13,590 bases of DNA from Chromera velia. Lineage: Eukaryota > Sar > Chromeraceae. The stretch's first letter is position 1; every line of letters starts with the position of its first letter. The notes beneath the pieces were generated by a model. The model did not search any database. It worked only from the letters and a program-made list of their open reading frames with translations, and was not told the origin of the DNA. Of this stretch, positions 6,610-13,590 are shown one piece after another. A program made the translations under genes and the position numbers. The stretch is taken from positions 2,605 through 16,194 of the forward strand of contig JAHBMJ010002793.1 of assembly GCA_018398765.1 (NCBI GenBank). The letters are read 5' to 3'.

Positions 6610-8919
6610 TTTGCTCTTTTTTCTCCTCTTTTTGTGTGGCTGGCTTGTTACTGACAGAAACATCCTCGGAATCTATTTCTGAATCAGATGGGAGATGATC
6701 TTTGCCATCTACTTCTGACAAAAGATCGTCGGAGTCTATCTCTGACGGAAGACCGAGACAGAGACGAATGTTGTGGGAACGAAGGACGACAGGGTGTGTG
6801 TGGGAGGGGGCTAGACTGTTGTTTCAAAGGATGGGGGTGGGGGCTTGCTTCCGACATCCCTCCCCCCCCCGGGCACAGTGAGACAGTGAATGGGGCAGAG
6901 GCAAGACCCAATCCCCCCCTCACCTGCATCTTCAGAGACGGTAAGGGCGATGCAAAGGTCATGCTCTTCCAGTTTTCGTCTCTCTCCTCATCCCCCCGGG
7001 CGTTCTCCTGATCCCTCTCCGGGAGCAGAGAATTAGCAGGAATGTTCTGCAGGATCGATTGACAAACAACATTCCTTCTTCACCCCCCTCACAAGTCGCT
7101 CCTGGCGGACCCGGTGGAAGCTGACAAAGAGACGGGAAGGATGCGTCTGGGCTTCGTCTAATGCCCCCCTGTAGCATGGTCTTTCCATTTTGGGGATCTT
7201 TAGCATCTTTCATTGCCTCGTCTTCTCTCCCCCCCGTTGCCTCGTCTTCTCTCCCCCCCATTGTCTCGTCTTCTCTCCCCCCCGTTGCCTCGTCTTCTCT
7301 CCCCCCCATTGTCTCGTCTTCTCTCCCCCCCGTTGCCTCGTCTTCTCTCCCCCCCATTGTCTCGTCTTCTCTCCCCCCCGTTGCCTCGTCTTCTCTCCCC
7401 CCCATTGTCTCGTCTTCTCTCCCTCCAGAGTCAGACTCGCAGTCAATGGTCATGATGCTTTCCGAAGAGGAAGCTGACGGTGAGGGTGGGGGTCCTCCTG
7501 CGGATCGCGTGTGCCCGTTTATTTTCGGACACAGCACACCTGCAGACCCCGACAGAGAGCCTCCACTGACCATCTGTTGCCCTGCAGATGAGGGAGCACC
7601 CCCCCCATCGAGGCCAAAAGCATGGGACTGCTCTGACTATTCCCGTGCAGACTTTGTTGAAGAACATCATAGAGGGATACTCCTGGTGGAAACGTCCCCC
7701 CCTCTCTCAGTTCATCATTTTTCACTGGATGATGGACGGACTTCTGTTGCGTGGGATTCCACTTTGGTGGATTTTCACCTGAATTCGACTTCGGCTGTAG
7801 CTTCGGCTTTGGAGGATTCTCTCGAAGCTCTTTTTTCAACTCTTCCATCCTCCTTCTGTTTTGTTCTTTTTCCTTTTCCTGCCGAGACTGTGCCGGCCCC
7901 CCTAGGTGCCCTCTGATGAGCCTGAGGTGAAGGCGGGACAGCCGAGGTTGAGCTGCAAAGGGGCAGAGGAGCATGGGGGAAATGTTTGGTCGCTCTTTCA
8001 AAACAACGGTGGTGTATTTCAGAAGATCTTTCTGCGACGGTTCTTCATAGTGTATCAAACCCACATGCAAGCAGACTCAATCTTGCAATCGACTCTTCTG
8101 GATCAAGATTGCATGATATTGTGCTTTGGACCAATTGTTACAGAGCAAAAAAGATTGAGCGAGCTTTTTTCGGAACAGCGGACCCAGGCCTGATAACTCT
8201 GCTTTGCCTGTCGTACAACCGTTCATCCATCTGCCCATTCAGCTGTTGCCAGACTGTTTTTGACTTGCTGGGTTTTGTTTGTGCTTTGTGTGAAGGTACA
8301 GACCGAAGGCATTGAAGGCACAGTGTCCCGTAAAGGAGACCTGCAGATGTTCAAAATGTGTCCAAAAGGCGGCCGGGGTTTGAGCACACCAGACGACGCA
8401 GAGGAAGAGACCCGAGGGGAGCCCCAGACAAATCAACGCAAATCAATATGTACGCATCAAAGAGTAAAAATTCTATGATGGGATGGCCTAAGACAGTTCG
8501 GGGATGAAGGAAGAGTACTGTGCAGGGGCTACAAGCTTTCCGGAGTGCATGCATAGATGGATGAGCAGGGGGTAGAAGGGAGACCCGGCGGATAGATCGG
8601 CAGACGAAAAGCTGATCGACGAAGAGCTTTTATATGCAGACAAAATCGCAGATTGATTATATGCAGACACAGTGGTTGAGAATATGAGCAACCCAAGACA
8701 GAAGCAAAAAAAACGTCTTATATATATGTCTTTCTTTTTCTTTCAACAGGGGAAAGCCACTTCCATTCCTTTGAAAATTCCATTCTGGTACAATTTTCAT
8801 GGCCTTCGCGCAGCACACAGAAGTAGATGAAGGAGAAGGAGCTACTGACCTGACTTTGGAAAGTTCTGATGGCCTCTTGGTCGTGCCACTGGGGGTTCGG
8901 GCAGGAATCTCTGCAGGGT
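6590..8919 (-). CDS. Six-exon gene model, 5' end unknown; acidic-repeat protein
   Basis: Proposed exons in transcript order are 8919-8850, 8340-8142, 7952-7779, 7581-7540, 7457-7084 and 6741-6590. Junction phases are 1, 2, 2, 2 and 1 with the frame open throughout, giving 1011 bases (336 residues plus TGA). Donors are CAG/GTCAGT, CT/GTAACA, CAG/GTGAAA, CAG/GTGTGC and GGG/GTGAAG. Acceptors are pyrimidine-led TTTGCAG, CATCTGCAG, CCTTTGCAG, CATCTGCAG, CTTCGGAAAG and CTTCCGTCAG. Parts are a basic N-terminal region with VWQQLNGQMDERLYDRQ, a Lys/Glu-rich linker, about nine copies of an eight-residue GREDE-type acidic repeat (about residues 172-243), and a C-terminal acidic duplication around SEIDSDD / SEIDSED. 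The composition suggests a disordered nuclear or cytoplasmic protein, but no domain is recognised. Alternatives: a competing frame in 7952-7779 also joins the repeat frame across 7581, and an unused exon-like stretch (about 6914-7036) ends in a strong CAG/GTGAGG donor. Confidence 0.5.
6663..6744 (-). repeat. Imperfect duplication with 63-base period encoding SEIDS(D/E)D
   Basis: Two 20-base blocks, beginning ATCCTCGGAATC at 6662 and ATCGTCGGAGTC at 6725 on the plus strand, are 63 bases (21 codons) apart. On the minus strand both read Ser-Glu-Ile-Asp-Ser-Asp/Glu-Asp. The substitutions keep the acidic character, which supports the minus-strand frame as coding. Confidence 0.7.
7212..7427 (-). 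repeat. Nine-copy 24-base minisatellite inside coding sequence
   Basis: Plus-strand units read (A/G)TTG(C/T)CTCGTCTTCTCT followed by seven C. Starts are 7212, 7236, 7260, 7284, 7308, 7332, 7356, 7380 and 7404. From 7236 on, GTTGCC and ATTGTC variants alternate, giving a 48-base higher-order unit. The last unit ends CCCTCCA. The minus strand encodes Gly-Arg-Glu-Asp-Glu plus Thr-Met-Gly or Ala-Thr-Gly. A 24-base period preserves every reading frame, so all six frames stay open here; only the frame joined to flanking exons is proposed as real. Confidence 0.97.
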
Positions 8920-9146
8920 CTGCAAAGGAGGGGCATGCAGCGCACAAACTTTGAAAAGGATCATGCAAATGGATTCTGTTTGGTTCTACGCTGAACCATT
9001 GACTGTATGCGCTGGGAGGGGGAGAGAAAAAATGGTGATCGGATCCAGAGAAGAAAGGGAAGGATGAGCAAAACCACGGAAGAGATGAAAAGTTGAACAG
9101 AAAGAGGTGTGCGAGGGAAACCTAACTAAAACTCGAACTTGCCCTC

Positions 9147-9363
9147 GCGATCGGTAGGCCTCACATGGCAGCTTCTCCTTTCTTGAATTGGATTTCTCTG
9201 AAAGAGGAGCGATCCCGAAGCTCCGCCCCCCGAATTTGGGCTGTGGGCCCGTTTTTGAGACCCGCTGAGACACCGTCTGCTGATTCAATCGGCCGGAGCA
9301 AACGTATACTTCGTGTGCTTTCTCCTCCTTCCCAGTGTGTCTTTCCATGTGTCGTCCTTGCAT
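9147..9363 (-). CDS. Possible upstream exon, weak
   Basis: A minus-strand frame starts at ATG (complement of 9361-9363) and gives about 70 basic, hydrophilic residues (MQGRHMERHTGKEEKAHEVY at its start) before a GC-type donor-like GAGG/GCAAGT. It lies upstream of the first exon of the six-exon gene, but the phase of this donor does not match that exon. It could be an alternative 5' exon, another gene's exon or chance. Confidence 0.25.
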
Positions 9364-9453
9364 TGCCGTGTTTCCACTTGTTTTGTCGGCAATCTATCTG
9401 CTTGATCTAGTTGAAAAAGAGGGAGATATGAGGCCACAAGGAAAGGAACAAAG

Positions 9454-9651
9454 TCATATATATATGGTGCTCAGACTACTGTTGTTTTGACAAACTTGCT
9501 GCAGCTTGACTTCACTGTGTTTCGCGAAAGCAGGTGCCATCAAGCCTTCAAGGAAGCCTTTTTTTGTTTTTGGACCGTATAACTTGTACGGAACCGACGG
9601 AGCACCCACGTGGATTTGAGCAACGCTTATTAAATTTCTTCTGATCGACAA
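9454..9651 (-). CDS. Short open frame, coding-like but without ATG at its start
   Basis: A minus-strand frame of 65 codons ends at TGA, with a central part reading VGAPSVPYKLYGPKTKKGF. A second frame overlapping its upstream half is also coding-like. No ATG or clear acceptor begins it. It may be a fragment of an old gene or element. No family recognised. Confidence 0.2.
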   Translation of the reverse strand: MSIRRNLISVAQIHVGAPSVPYKLYGPKTKKGFLEGLMAPAFAKHSEVKLQQVCQNNSSLSTIYI

Positions 9652-9686
9652 GGTCCAGACCAGCTCGGTTTACTAATAAAGTTCTG

Positions 9687-9709
9687 TATATATATATATA
9701 TATATATAT
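9687..9709. repeat. TA dinucleotide repeat
   Basis: Twenty-three bases of uninterrupted TA alternation, followed about 30 bases later by an alternating CG stretch (9741-9759, CGCGCGCGCATTCGCGCGG). Confidence 0.97.
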
Positions 9710-9841
9710 GAAAAAGTAAAAATCAGCTTGAACGCATGTTCGCGCGCGCATTCGCGCGGTTATTAACGATTTAAGTCAATCATCTAGTCAATTATCTGCG
9801 TTTGCGTGCAAGACGGCAGCCTCATTAACTGAAGTCTCATT

Positions 9842-9866
9842 CAACTAACTAACTAACTAACTAACT
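9842..9866. repeat. AACT simple repeat
   Basis: About six tandem AACT units. The surrounding spacer 9652-10528 shows no supportable gene; it is AT-rich apart from the GC-rich NotI-like patch near 10440. Confidence 0.97.
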
Positions 9867-10528
9867 AGCAGGAGCAGTAAAACCAAAGTTGCAGATCGCA
9901 GCTATCAAGGGGGGGAGCAGCATGTATCAGAAAAGCAAGAGGAAACCGTCGTCTAGTAAATAAGGGGGCGATGTTACTTATGACAGTAGGGGGATTGGTG
10001 GTTAACAAAAAGTTTGGTTACGTGGGGTCTGATTCTCGCACACTAACCCTTGACCTTTGTTTATGAATAGACCCAGACCGAAACGGTCTCTCTCTATATA
10101 TACTCGTATATATTCGCTAGATTTTGATACGAGGAAAGATTCTTAGTACGACCTCTACTGATTTCATTTAGGAAGTCTGTGCTCAGTCCGTACCATCAGA
10201 CCCATCGAAGAGTTTAAATTTTGATTCATGGAGATCAAGATGTGTTTGAGGCTTGGTACAGAGTAGTTCAACATACAATCAATCGCATTCCATCGATCAG
10301 TGAAGCAATTTCCCATGCATACATATATGTAGCTTGATTCAATCAATTCTCGTGTATGCATACATTTCCTTGCGCATATGTGTATAACGTATCGGTGACC
10401 CCCGATTCTTATAAGTGAGGGCAGCGGATATTCAGAATGGCGGCCGCGCCCAGTGGCGGCGCCAACCCTTTTACACCCCCCTCATCCGGCGTGCTCACTA
10501 TCCTCTGAGTCGCTCCAAGTCCATCAGA

Positions 10529-10533
10529 CCTTA
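10529..10533 (+). other. Target-site duplication, left copy
   Basis: CCTTA directly precedes the 5' LTR; CCTTG (13065-13069) directly follows the 3' LTR. Four of five bases agree and the mismatch is a transition. Five-base duplications are usual for LTR retroelement integrases. Confidence 0.6.
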
Positions 10534-10833
10534 TGTGACGTGTGTGCTAGTTGTGGTGCGAGCGTGAGCGAGCGCCGGGCCCCCGCCTCTTTGTATATAT
10601 CGTAATTGAGCCGGCCCGCGTGTACGTCTTTCCGGGGCTATGATTGAAGTGAGCACACATGTCGTTGCATGGCTTTTAGCCACATGAATCAACAGTCGCG
10701 TTAAAAACTTTCTGTTGTATAAGAGAGTAGAATCAGACTGACAGACACAGAGTGACCGAGGGAATAGCAACGAACGTCTAGCTCAACAGACCTTTCTGTT
10801 TGAATCCATGAATGGACTAGTAGACACGTTACA
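10534..10833 (+). repeat. 5' LTR (300 bp)
   Basis: Begins TGTGACGTGTGTGCT and ends ACACGTTACA. Compared with the 3' LTR it has two extra segments (6 bases in a GGGCCC-rich stretch and 8 bases around TTAAAAAC) and 27 substitutions over 286 aligned bases. A TATATAT box lies at 10594-10600 and could drive transcription from within the LTR. Confidence 0.88.
10594..10600 (+). promoter_or_regulatory. TATA-like box in 5' LTR
   Basis: TTTGTATATAT follows a GC-rich stretch about 55 bases into the LTR and is conserved in the other LTR (12833-12839). A promoter role is inferred from its position in the LTR. Confidence 0.4.
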
Positions 10834-10835
10834 GT

Positions 10836-10846
10836 TGGCAGCAGAG
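10836..10846 (+). other. Primer binding site, initiator tRNA-Met-like
   Basis: TGGCAGCAGAG starts two bases after the 5' LTR. It differs by one base from TGGTAGCAGAG, the complement of the 3' end of animal-type initiator tRNA-Met (ending CUCUGCUACCA). Position and match are what reverse-transcription priming of LTR elements requires. The single difference (T to C) may be real divergence of the host tRNA. Confidence 0.7.
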
Positions 10847-11049
10847 TTTGTTCTGACCAGGAACACAGGGGAAGCAAGAGGAAGGGCTGCGTTTGTCGAT
10901 TGAGTTTTCAGTCGAAGGAACCTTGATGCGCAGAGTTGTGGAGCTGAGGCACTGTTGCGCTCTGTGCATTTGCTCATGCTTGTCAACACTTGTCAGGAAG
11001 CCAACTAAGTAGAGAACCCCGTTGAAAGCAGCTGTCACGAGTCTTTAGA

Positions 11050-11949
11050 ATGGAAACGTTTGTTGAGAGGTTGGAGGAGTTGTTTGCTTTGAGCAACAAG
11101 ATTGACTGTCTACGAGAAGTTCCTCTCAGCCAAGTTTGCGAGAACCTCGGCAGTATGGCAGATGACGTGTGTCGGATTGCATTGGCTCTTTCTGGTGGCA
11201 CATCCAGGAATCAGGATGGCGCTGTCAGATAGCCGGGATCAGACACACTCTCACCTGCAGGAAACAAGAAAAAGAAATGCAGGAGGGGGCGTCGACTCTC
11301 GCACGCTGCATGGGTTCGAAGAGAGGAGAAGAAGAAAGTGAGTGTCTTGGTTAGGGAGGATCTCACCACGGTCTCCAACACCGGCATGAAGCTGGAAGCG
11401 AGTGCGACGGGTGTGAATCATTTCATTCAGATGGGGAAGCCGGGCAAGCCAACTGAACCGTCTAAGCTCTTTACGCTTGCAGGGGAGGCTCGGGCCGATG
11501 AGGAGCTCAGTGAAACGACTCGCACCCGATGGAAGAAGTGGCGGTATGCATTCGCCAACATTGTGGGGCGACCCGCCACTATGGCAGAGGAGGAGAGACT
11601 GTTGCTGATGGGTCCAGCAGAAAGAAAGGCATACAAGAAGGAGTGTTGTCTCCATAATCATCTGACGGGAGATGCGATGCTTTCCCAGTGGAAGTGGGAC
11701 CGTCCGGGCAGACCACCGCCCGATCCCAAAGAGAAAAAGAAGCAGTCGAGGCAAAAAGTAAGAAAGGTAGAAGCAACTGCCGTCAGAGAAAGGGAGACAG
11801 GTGAGCTGAGACGGTAGATAGAAGGAGACAAGGGCGTTAGTATAGAAATTCAGAAGAAACGTGAAATTCCCGCAGACCCAGTCGAGTTTTGGAGACCAAT
11901 CTTCAAGAAACTGCAAGAGTTGGAGAGAGATCTGTCTCTGGGCCAGTGA
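11050..11949 (+). pseudogene. Internal ORF of the LTR element, broken by two in-frame TAG codons
   Basis: One frame runs from ATG at 11050 to TGA at 11947-11949 (299 codons) with only two interruptions, TAG at 11230-11232 and TAG at 11815-11817. All three segments look coding: an acidic helical start (METFVERLEELFALSNK), a Lys/Arg-rich middle, a section with TRTRWKKWRYAFANIVGRP, a basic proline-rich patch, and a tail with FWRPIFKKLQELERD. There is no CCHC zinc knuckle, no protease Asp-Thr/Ser-Gly and no reverse transcriptase motif. Position after the primer site suggests a Gag-like or captured protein, but no family is recognised. Each TAG could come from CAG by C-to-T or from TGG by G-to-A, the same change seen between the LTRs. 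Read-through is the alternative. Confidence 0.6.
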
Positions 11950-12764
11950 AGATGAAGTTGAGACAGATGGAGCAGTGAAAATGGGGGAAAAGAGATGTGG
12001 TCTAGTGTGGTACGATGTACTGAGGTGATAATGTAAGATGCGATTTGTTGTCAACAGGCTCAGAGAGTCTGCGACCCCGTCGCGACCGTCGCAGCTCTGA
12101 GTCGTGAACACAGGTTGGTTGAGTTGATTGAGCTGCGAAGTGGTACGTCACTGGGCATATCACTTTACGATATGGGGTTGTGGTGTCTATCGGAAATAGG
12201 ATACTGCGGCGTGGAGAGGATGAAAGGAGGTATGGTTGAGATGCCGGCGATATGAGAATGTGGACTGGCTGTGTGACTTTGTCGCGGGGGCGTGAAGCTT
12301 GGTGTACGACATTGTTGCAAGCTGATGAGAATAGAGGGGAATGAGGATTGTTGCAGCTTGGGGTTATGATCATGTGTTTGCTTTGCGCACGAAAGGAAAG
12401 AAACAGATTCGTGAAGACGCATCTGCTTGTGTATGGTTGCAGCCGTTAATATGAAAATGTCTATCTCTCTCTCCGTCTGTCAGTGCAAGGAAATTTTTTT
12501 CACATCCATGCAAAGATCGCATGATTGAAAGAACGCCGATCGATATGAAGATTGTTCATTTCATATCTCGCTGACTGTTTGGATGCAATTAAGAAGAAGT
12601 AGAAGTGATTTTAAGGTTGAAGCAGAATAGAATTGAATGAAAAGAAAAGAGATGTCCAAAGCCGTTAACCTTTAGAAAGAAGTGTGAGGTCCTTGGATCA
12701 AATCACAAGGATCGAACGATCATTGAGGCACGTTTTGATTGGATCGATCGAGGACGATCGATTT
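11950..12764 (+). other. Non-coding interior of the LTR element
   Basis: No supportable plus-strand frame. Minus-strand frames of up to about 120 codons exist at 12002-12422 but are Ser/Pro/His-rich with no ATG-context, splice or domain evidence, so I treat them as chance. The space where pol would normally lie is only about 800 bases. Confidence 0.6.
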
Positions 12765-12774
12765 GAGGGGAGGG
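12765..12774 (+). other. Polypurine tract of the LTR element
   Basis: GAGGGGAGGG ends four bases before the start of the 3' LTR at 12779. Its position and composition fit the primer for plus-strand DNA synthesis. Tracts usually abut the LTR; the gap may mean that the LTR edge is a few bases off or has mutated. Confidence 0.6.
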
Positions 12775-12778
12775 CATG

Positions 12779-13064
12779 TGTGACGTGTGTGCTGGTCGTG
12801 GCGTGAGCGCGAGCGAGTGCCCCGCCTCTTTGTATATATTGTGATTGAGCCGGCCTGCGTGTGCATCTTTCCGGGGCCGTGATTGAAGTGAGCATACGCG
12901 TCGTTGCATGGCTTTTAGCCACATGAATCAATAGTCGCGTTTCTGTTATATGAGAGAGTAGAATCAGACTGACAGATACAGAGTGACCGAGGGAATAGCA
13001 ACGAACGTCTAGCTTAACAGACCTTTCTGTCTGAATCCGTAAATCGACTAGTAGATACGTTATA
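12779..13064 (+). repeat. 3' LTR (286 bp)
   Basis: Begins TGTGACGTGTGTGCT and ends ATACGTTATA; the final CA has become TA. Aligned to the 5' LTR it shows 26 transitions, one transversion (ATGG/ATCG) and two deletions. The TATA-like box is kept at 12833-12839. Confidence 0.88.
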
Positions 13065-13328
13065 CCTTGACTATGATCTTATGGTCACGATGTCCCCAGT
13101 CCTGAACATCTTAGTCAACAACTCCCTGTCTTTCTCTTCCTCTTCCTCCTCCTCTTTCACTCTCTCTTTCGTTCTCTCTTTCTATTTTCTTCTCTCTTCT
13201 CATTTTCTTCTCATCATGGCTAAAGGTCTATCAGAGAAGCCTTCGGCTTAGCTTGCTCCCCTCTGAACCTGCCGACTGTTCTCACTCTGTTTCACTTCTT
13301 CGTTTCCTTTATGGAGCTAGTGACCATG
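13065..13328. other. CT-rich spacer
   Basis: The stretch 13127-13220 is TTCTC/TCCTC-rich. A short ATG frame at about 13216 stops after 11 codons. I see no gene. Confidence 0.6.
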
Positions 13329-13383
13329 TTTGATTTGATTTGATTTGATTTGATTTGAGGTAGGGCTTAAGCTCAAATCAAAT
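13329..13383. repeat. TTTGA x6 array forming a 12-bp hairpin with its complement
   Basis: Six tandem TTTGA units (13329-13358) are followed 12 bases later by CTCAAATCAAAT (13372-13383), the exact complement of 13348-13359. The loop 13360-13371 holds most of the palindrome GCTTAAGC. Confidence 0.9.
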
Positions 13384-13426
13384 ATCCAGTCAGGGAGGAC
13401 CTAGTGTTTAAAGACCTATCAAATAC

Positions 13427-13442
13427 GATCAAATATTTGATC
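13427..13442. repeat. Perfect 16-bp palindrome GATCAAATATTTGATC
   Basis: Perfectly self-complementary without a loop, built from the same TCAAA/TTTGA word as the array about 70 bases upstream. It could be a protein dimer site or part of a decayed repeat; nothing else in the sequence decides this. Confidence 0.9.
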
Positions 13443-13590
13443 AATGTGACTTTCAACCTCAAATATGAAGGTCCCGAAAAAACTTTTGTAAGTACCGATC
13501 CGTCACGCATGCTGATTCAAATGAAAAATTTCAGAAAAACCTAAATCTTGATGGTTTGCTCTCAAAAAAAAAACGTTTTGAGCTGCACTG

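Larger units (their letters stand above)
10534..13064 (+). mobile_element. Non-autonomous LTR retrotransposon, 2531 bp
   Basis: Two direct repeats of 300 and 286 bp enclose 1945 bp. The 5' copy has the TG...CA ends of an LTR with a short imperfect terminal inversion (TGTGACGTG against the complement of CACGTTACA). Inside the 5' LTR is an initiator-tRNA-like primer site, and before the 3' LTR a purine tract; both orient the element to the plus strand. Flanks carry a 4-of-5-base duplication. The interior holds one broken 900-base ORF and no visible reverse transcriptase, RNase H, integrase or protease, so mobility would need enzymes from another element. The primer site directly downstream of the LTR is reminiscent of Copia-type elements, but a superfamily cannot be assigned without pol. 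Confidence 0.85.

Noticed and set aside
7161-7916. Plus-strand 251-codon frame with Ser-Ser-Leu-Pro-Pro repeats
   Set aside because: Open mainly because the 24-base array keeps all frames open. The minus strand has splice sites and consistent phases, and its flanking exons are more protein-like.
7912-7935. CTGATGAG...GAA pattern recalling a hammerhead ribozyme core
   Set aside because: The second conserved box is not GAAA and no three-stem arrangement or cleavage triplet fits. A similar CTGATGAG at about 12322 in the LTR element fails the same test.
8260-8478. Plus-strand frame with an acceptor-like start and an acidic peptide
   Set aside because: It lies opposite the 8142-8340 exon. No plus-strand partner exon of matching phase was found, so the minus-strand reading is preferred, though not excluded.
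11251-12111. Minus-strand 286-codon frame inside the LTR element
   Set aside because: It lies opposite the plus-strand ORF oriented by the primer site and purine tract, and is rich in Leu/Ser/Phe as expected from the complement of charged codons. No domain seen.

Overview
The window looks like nuclear DNA of a microbial eukaryote with intron-rich genes. No long uninterrupted bacterial-type gene, rRNA or tRNA was recognised. Splice-site-like GT...AG boundaries join short open stretches in consistent phase, spacers are AT-richer than exons, and simple repeats are abundant (TGTC, TTCC/TTTC, GGCT, TA, AACT and TTTGA tracts, plus 24-, 27- and 36-base arrays). The texture would fit an alga or protist such as a chromerid-type alveolate, but that placement is a guess; no recognisable protein family anchors the taxonomy.

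Layout. (1) 1-3164, plus strand: a five-exon gene model, open at its 5' end, whose four junctions all agree in phase and which gives 502 codons plus a stop. It encodes a low-complexity, charged, unrecognised protein. Its last intron (687 bases) holds a perfect 24-bp inverted repeat flanked by a 19-bp duplication, and a 226-base pyrimidine tract. (2) 3165-4977: mostly AT-rich spacer with only weak open frames. (3) 4978-5280: a 12-copy minisatellite (27/23-base units) in which each unit carries a tRNA B-box-like core. (4) 5500-8920, minus strand: one or two multi-exon genes. The better-supported one (6590-8919, six exons, phase-consistent, 336 residues, 5' end unknown) contains a 24-base minisatellite translated as an eight-residue acidic repeat. 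(5) 8920-10533: spacer with weak coding candidates and simple repeats. (6) 10534-13064, plus strand: a complete LTR-retroelement skeleton with a 300-bp 5' LTR, an initiator-tRNA-like primer binding site, a 900-base ORF broken by two in-frame TAG codons, a purine tract, a 286-bp 3' LTR and a 4-of-5-base target duplication. No polymerase, integrase or protease coding was seen, so it is non-autonomous. (7) 13065-13590: CT-rich spacer, a TTTGA array and a perfect 16-bp palindrome.

The strongest unusual signal is the LTR pair. By hand alignment the two LTRs differ at 27 aligned positions, 26 of them transitions, and 25 of those 26 lie where a C precedes a purine (CpG or CpA, read on either strand). 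The two TAG codons in the internal ORF fit the same change. This suggests methylation-linked deamination or a RIP-like process acting on this element. All exon models rest on reading splice signals and frame by eye; none is supported by transcript or homology evidence here.
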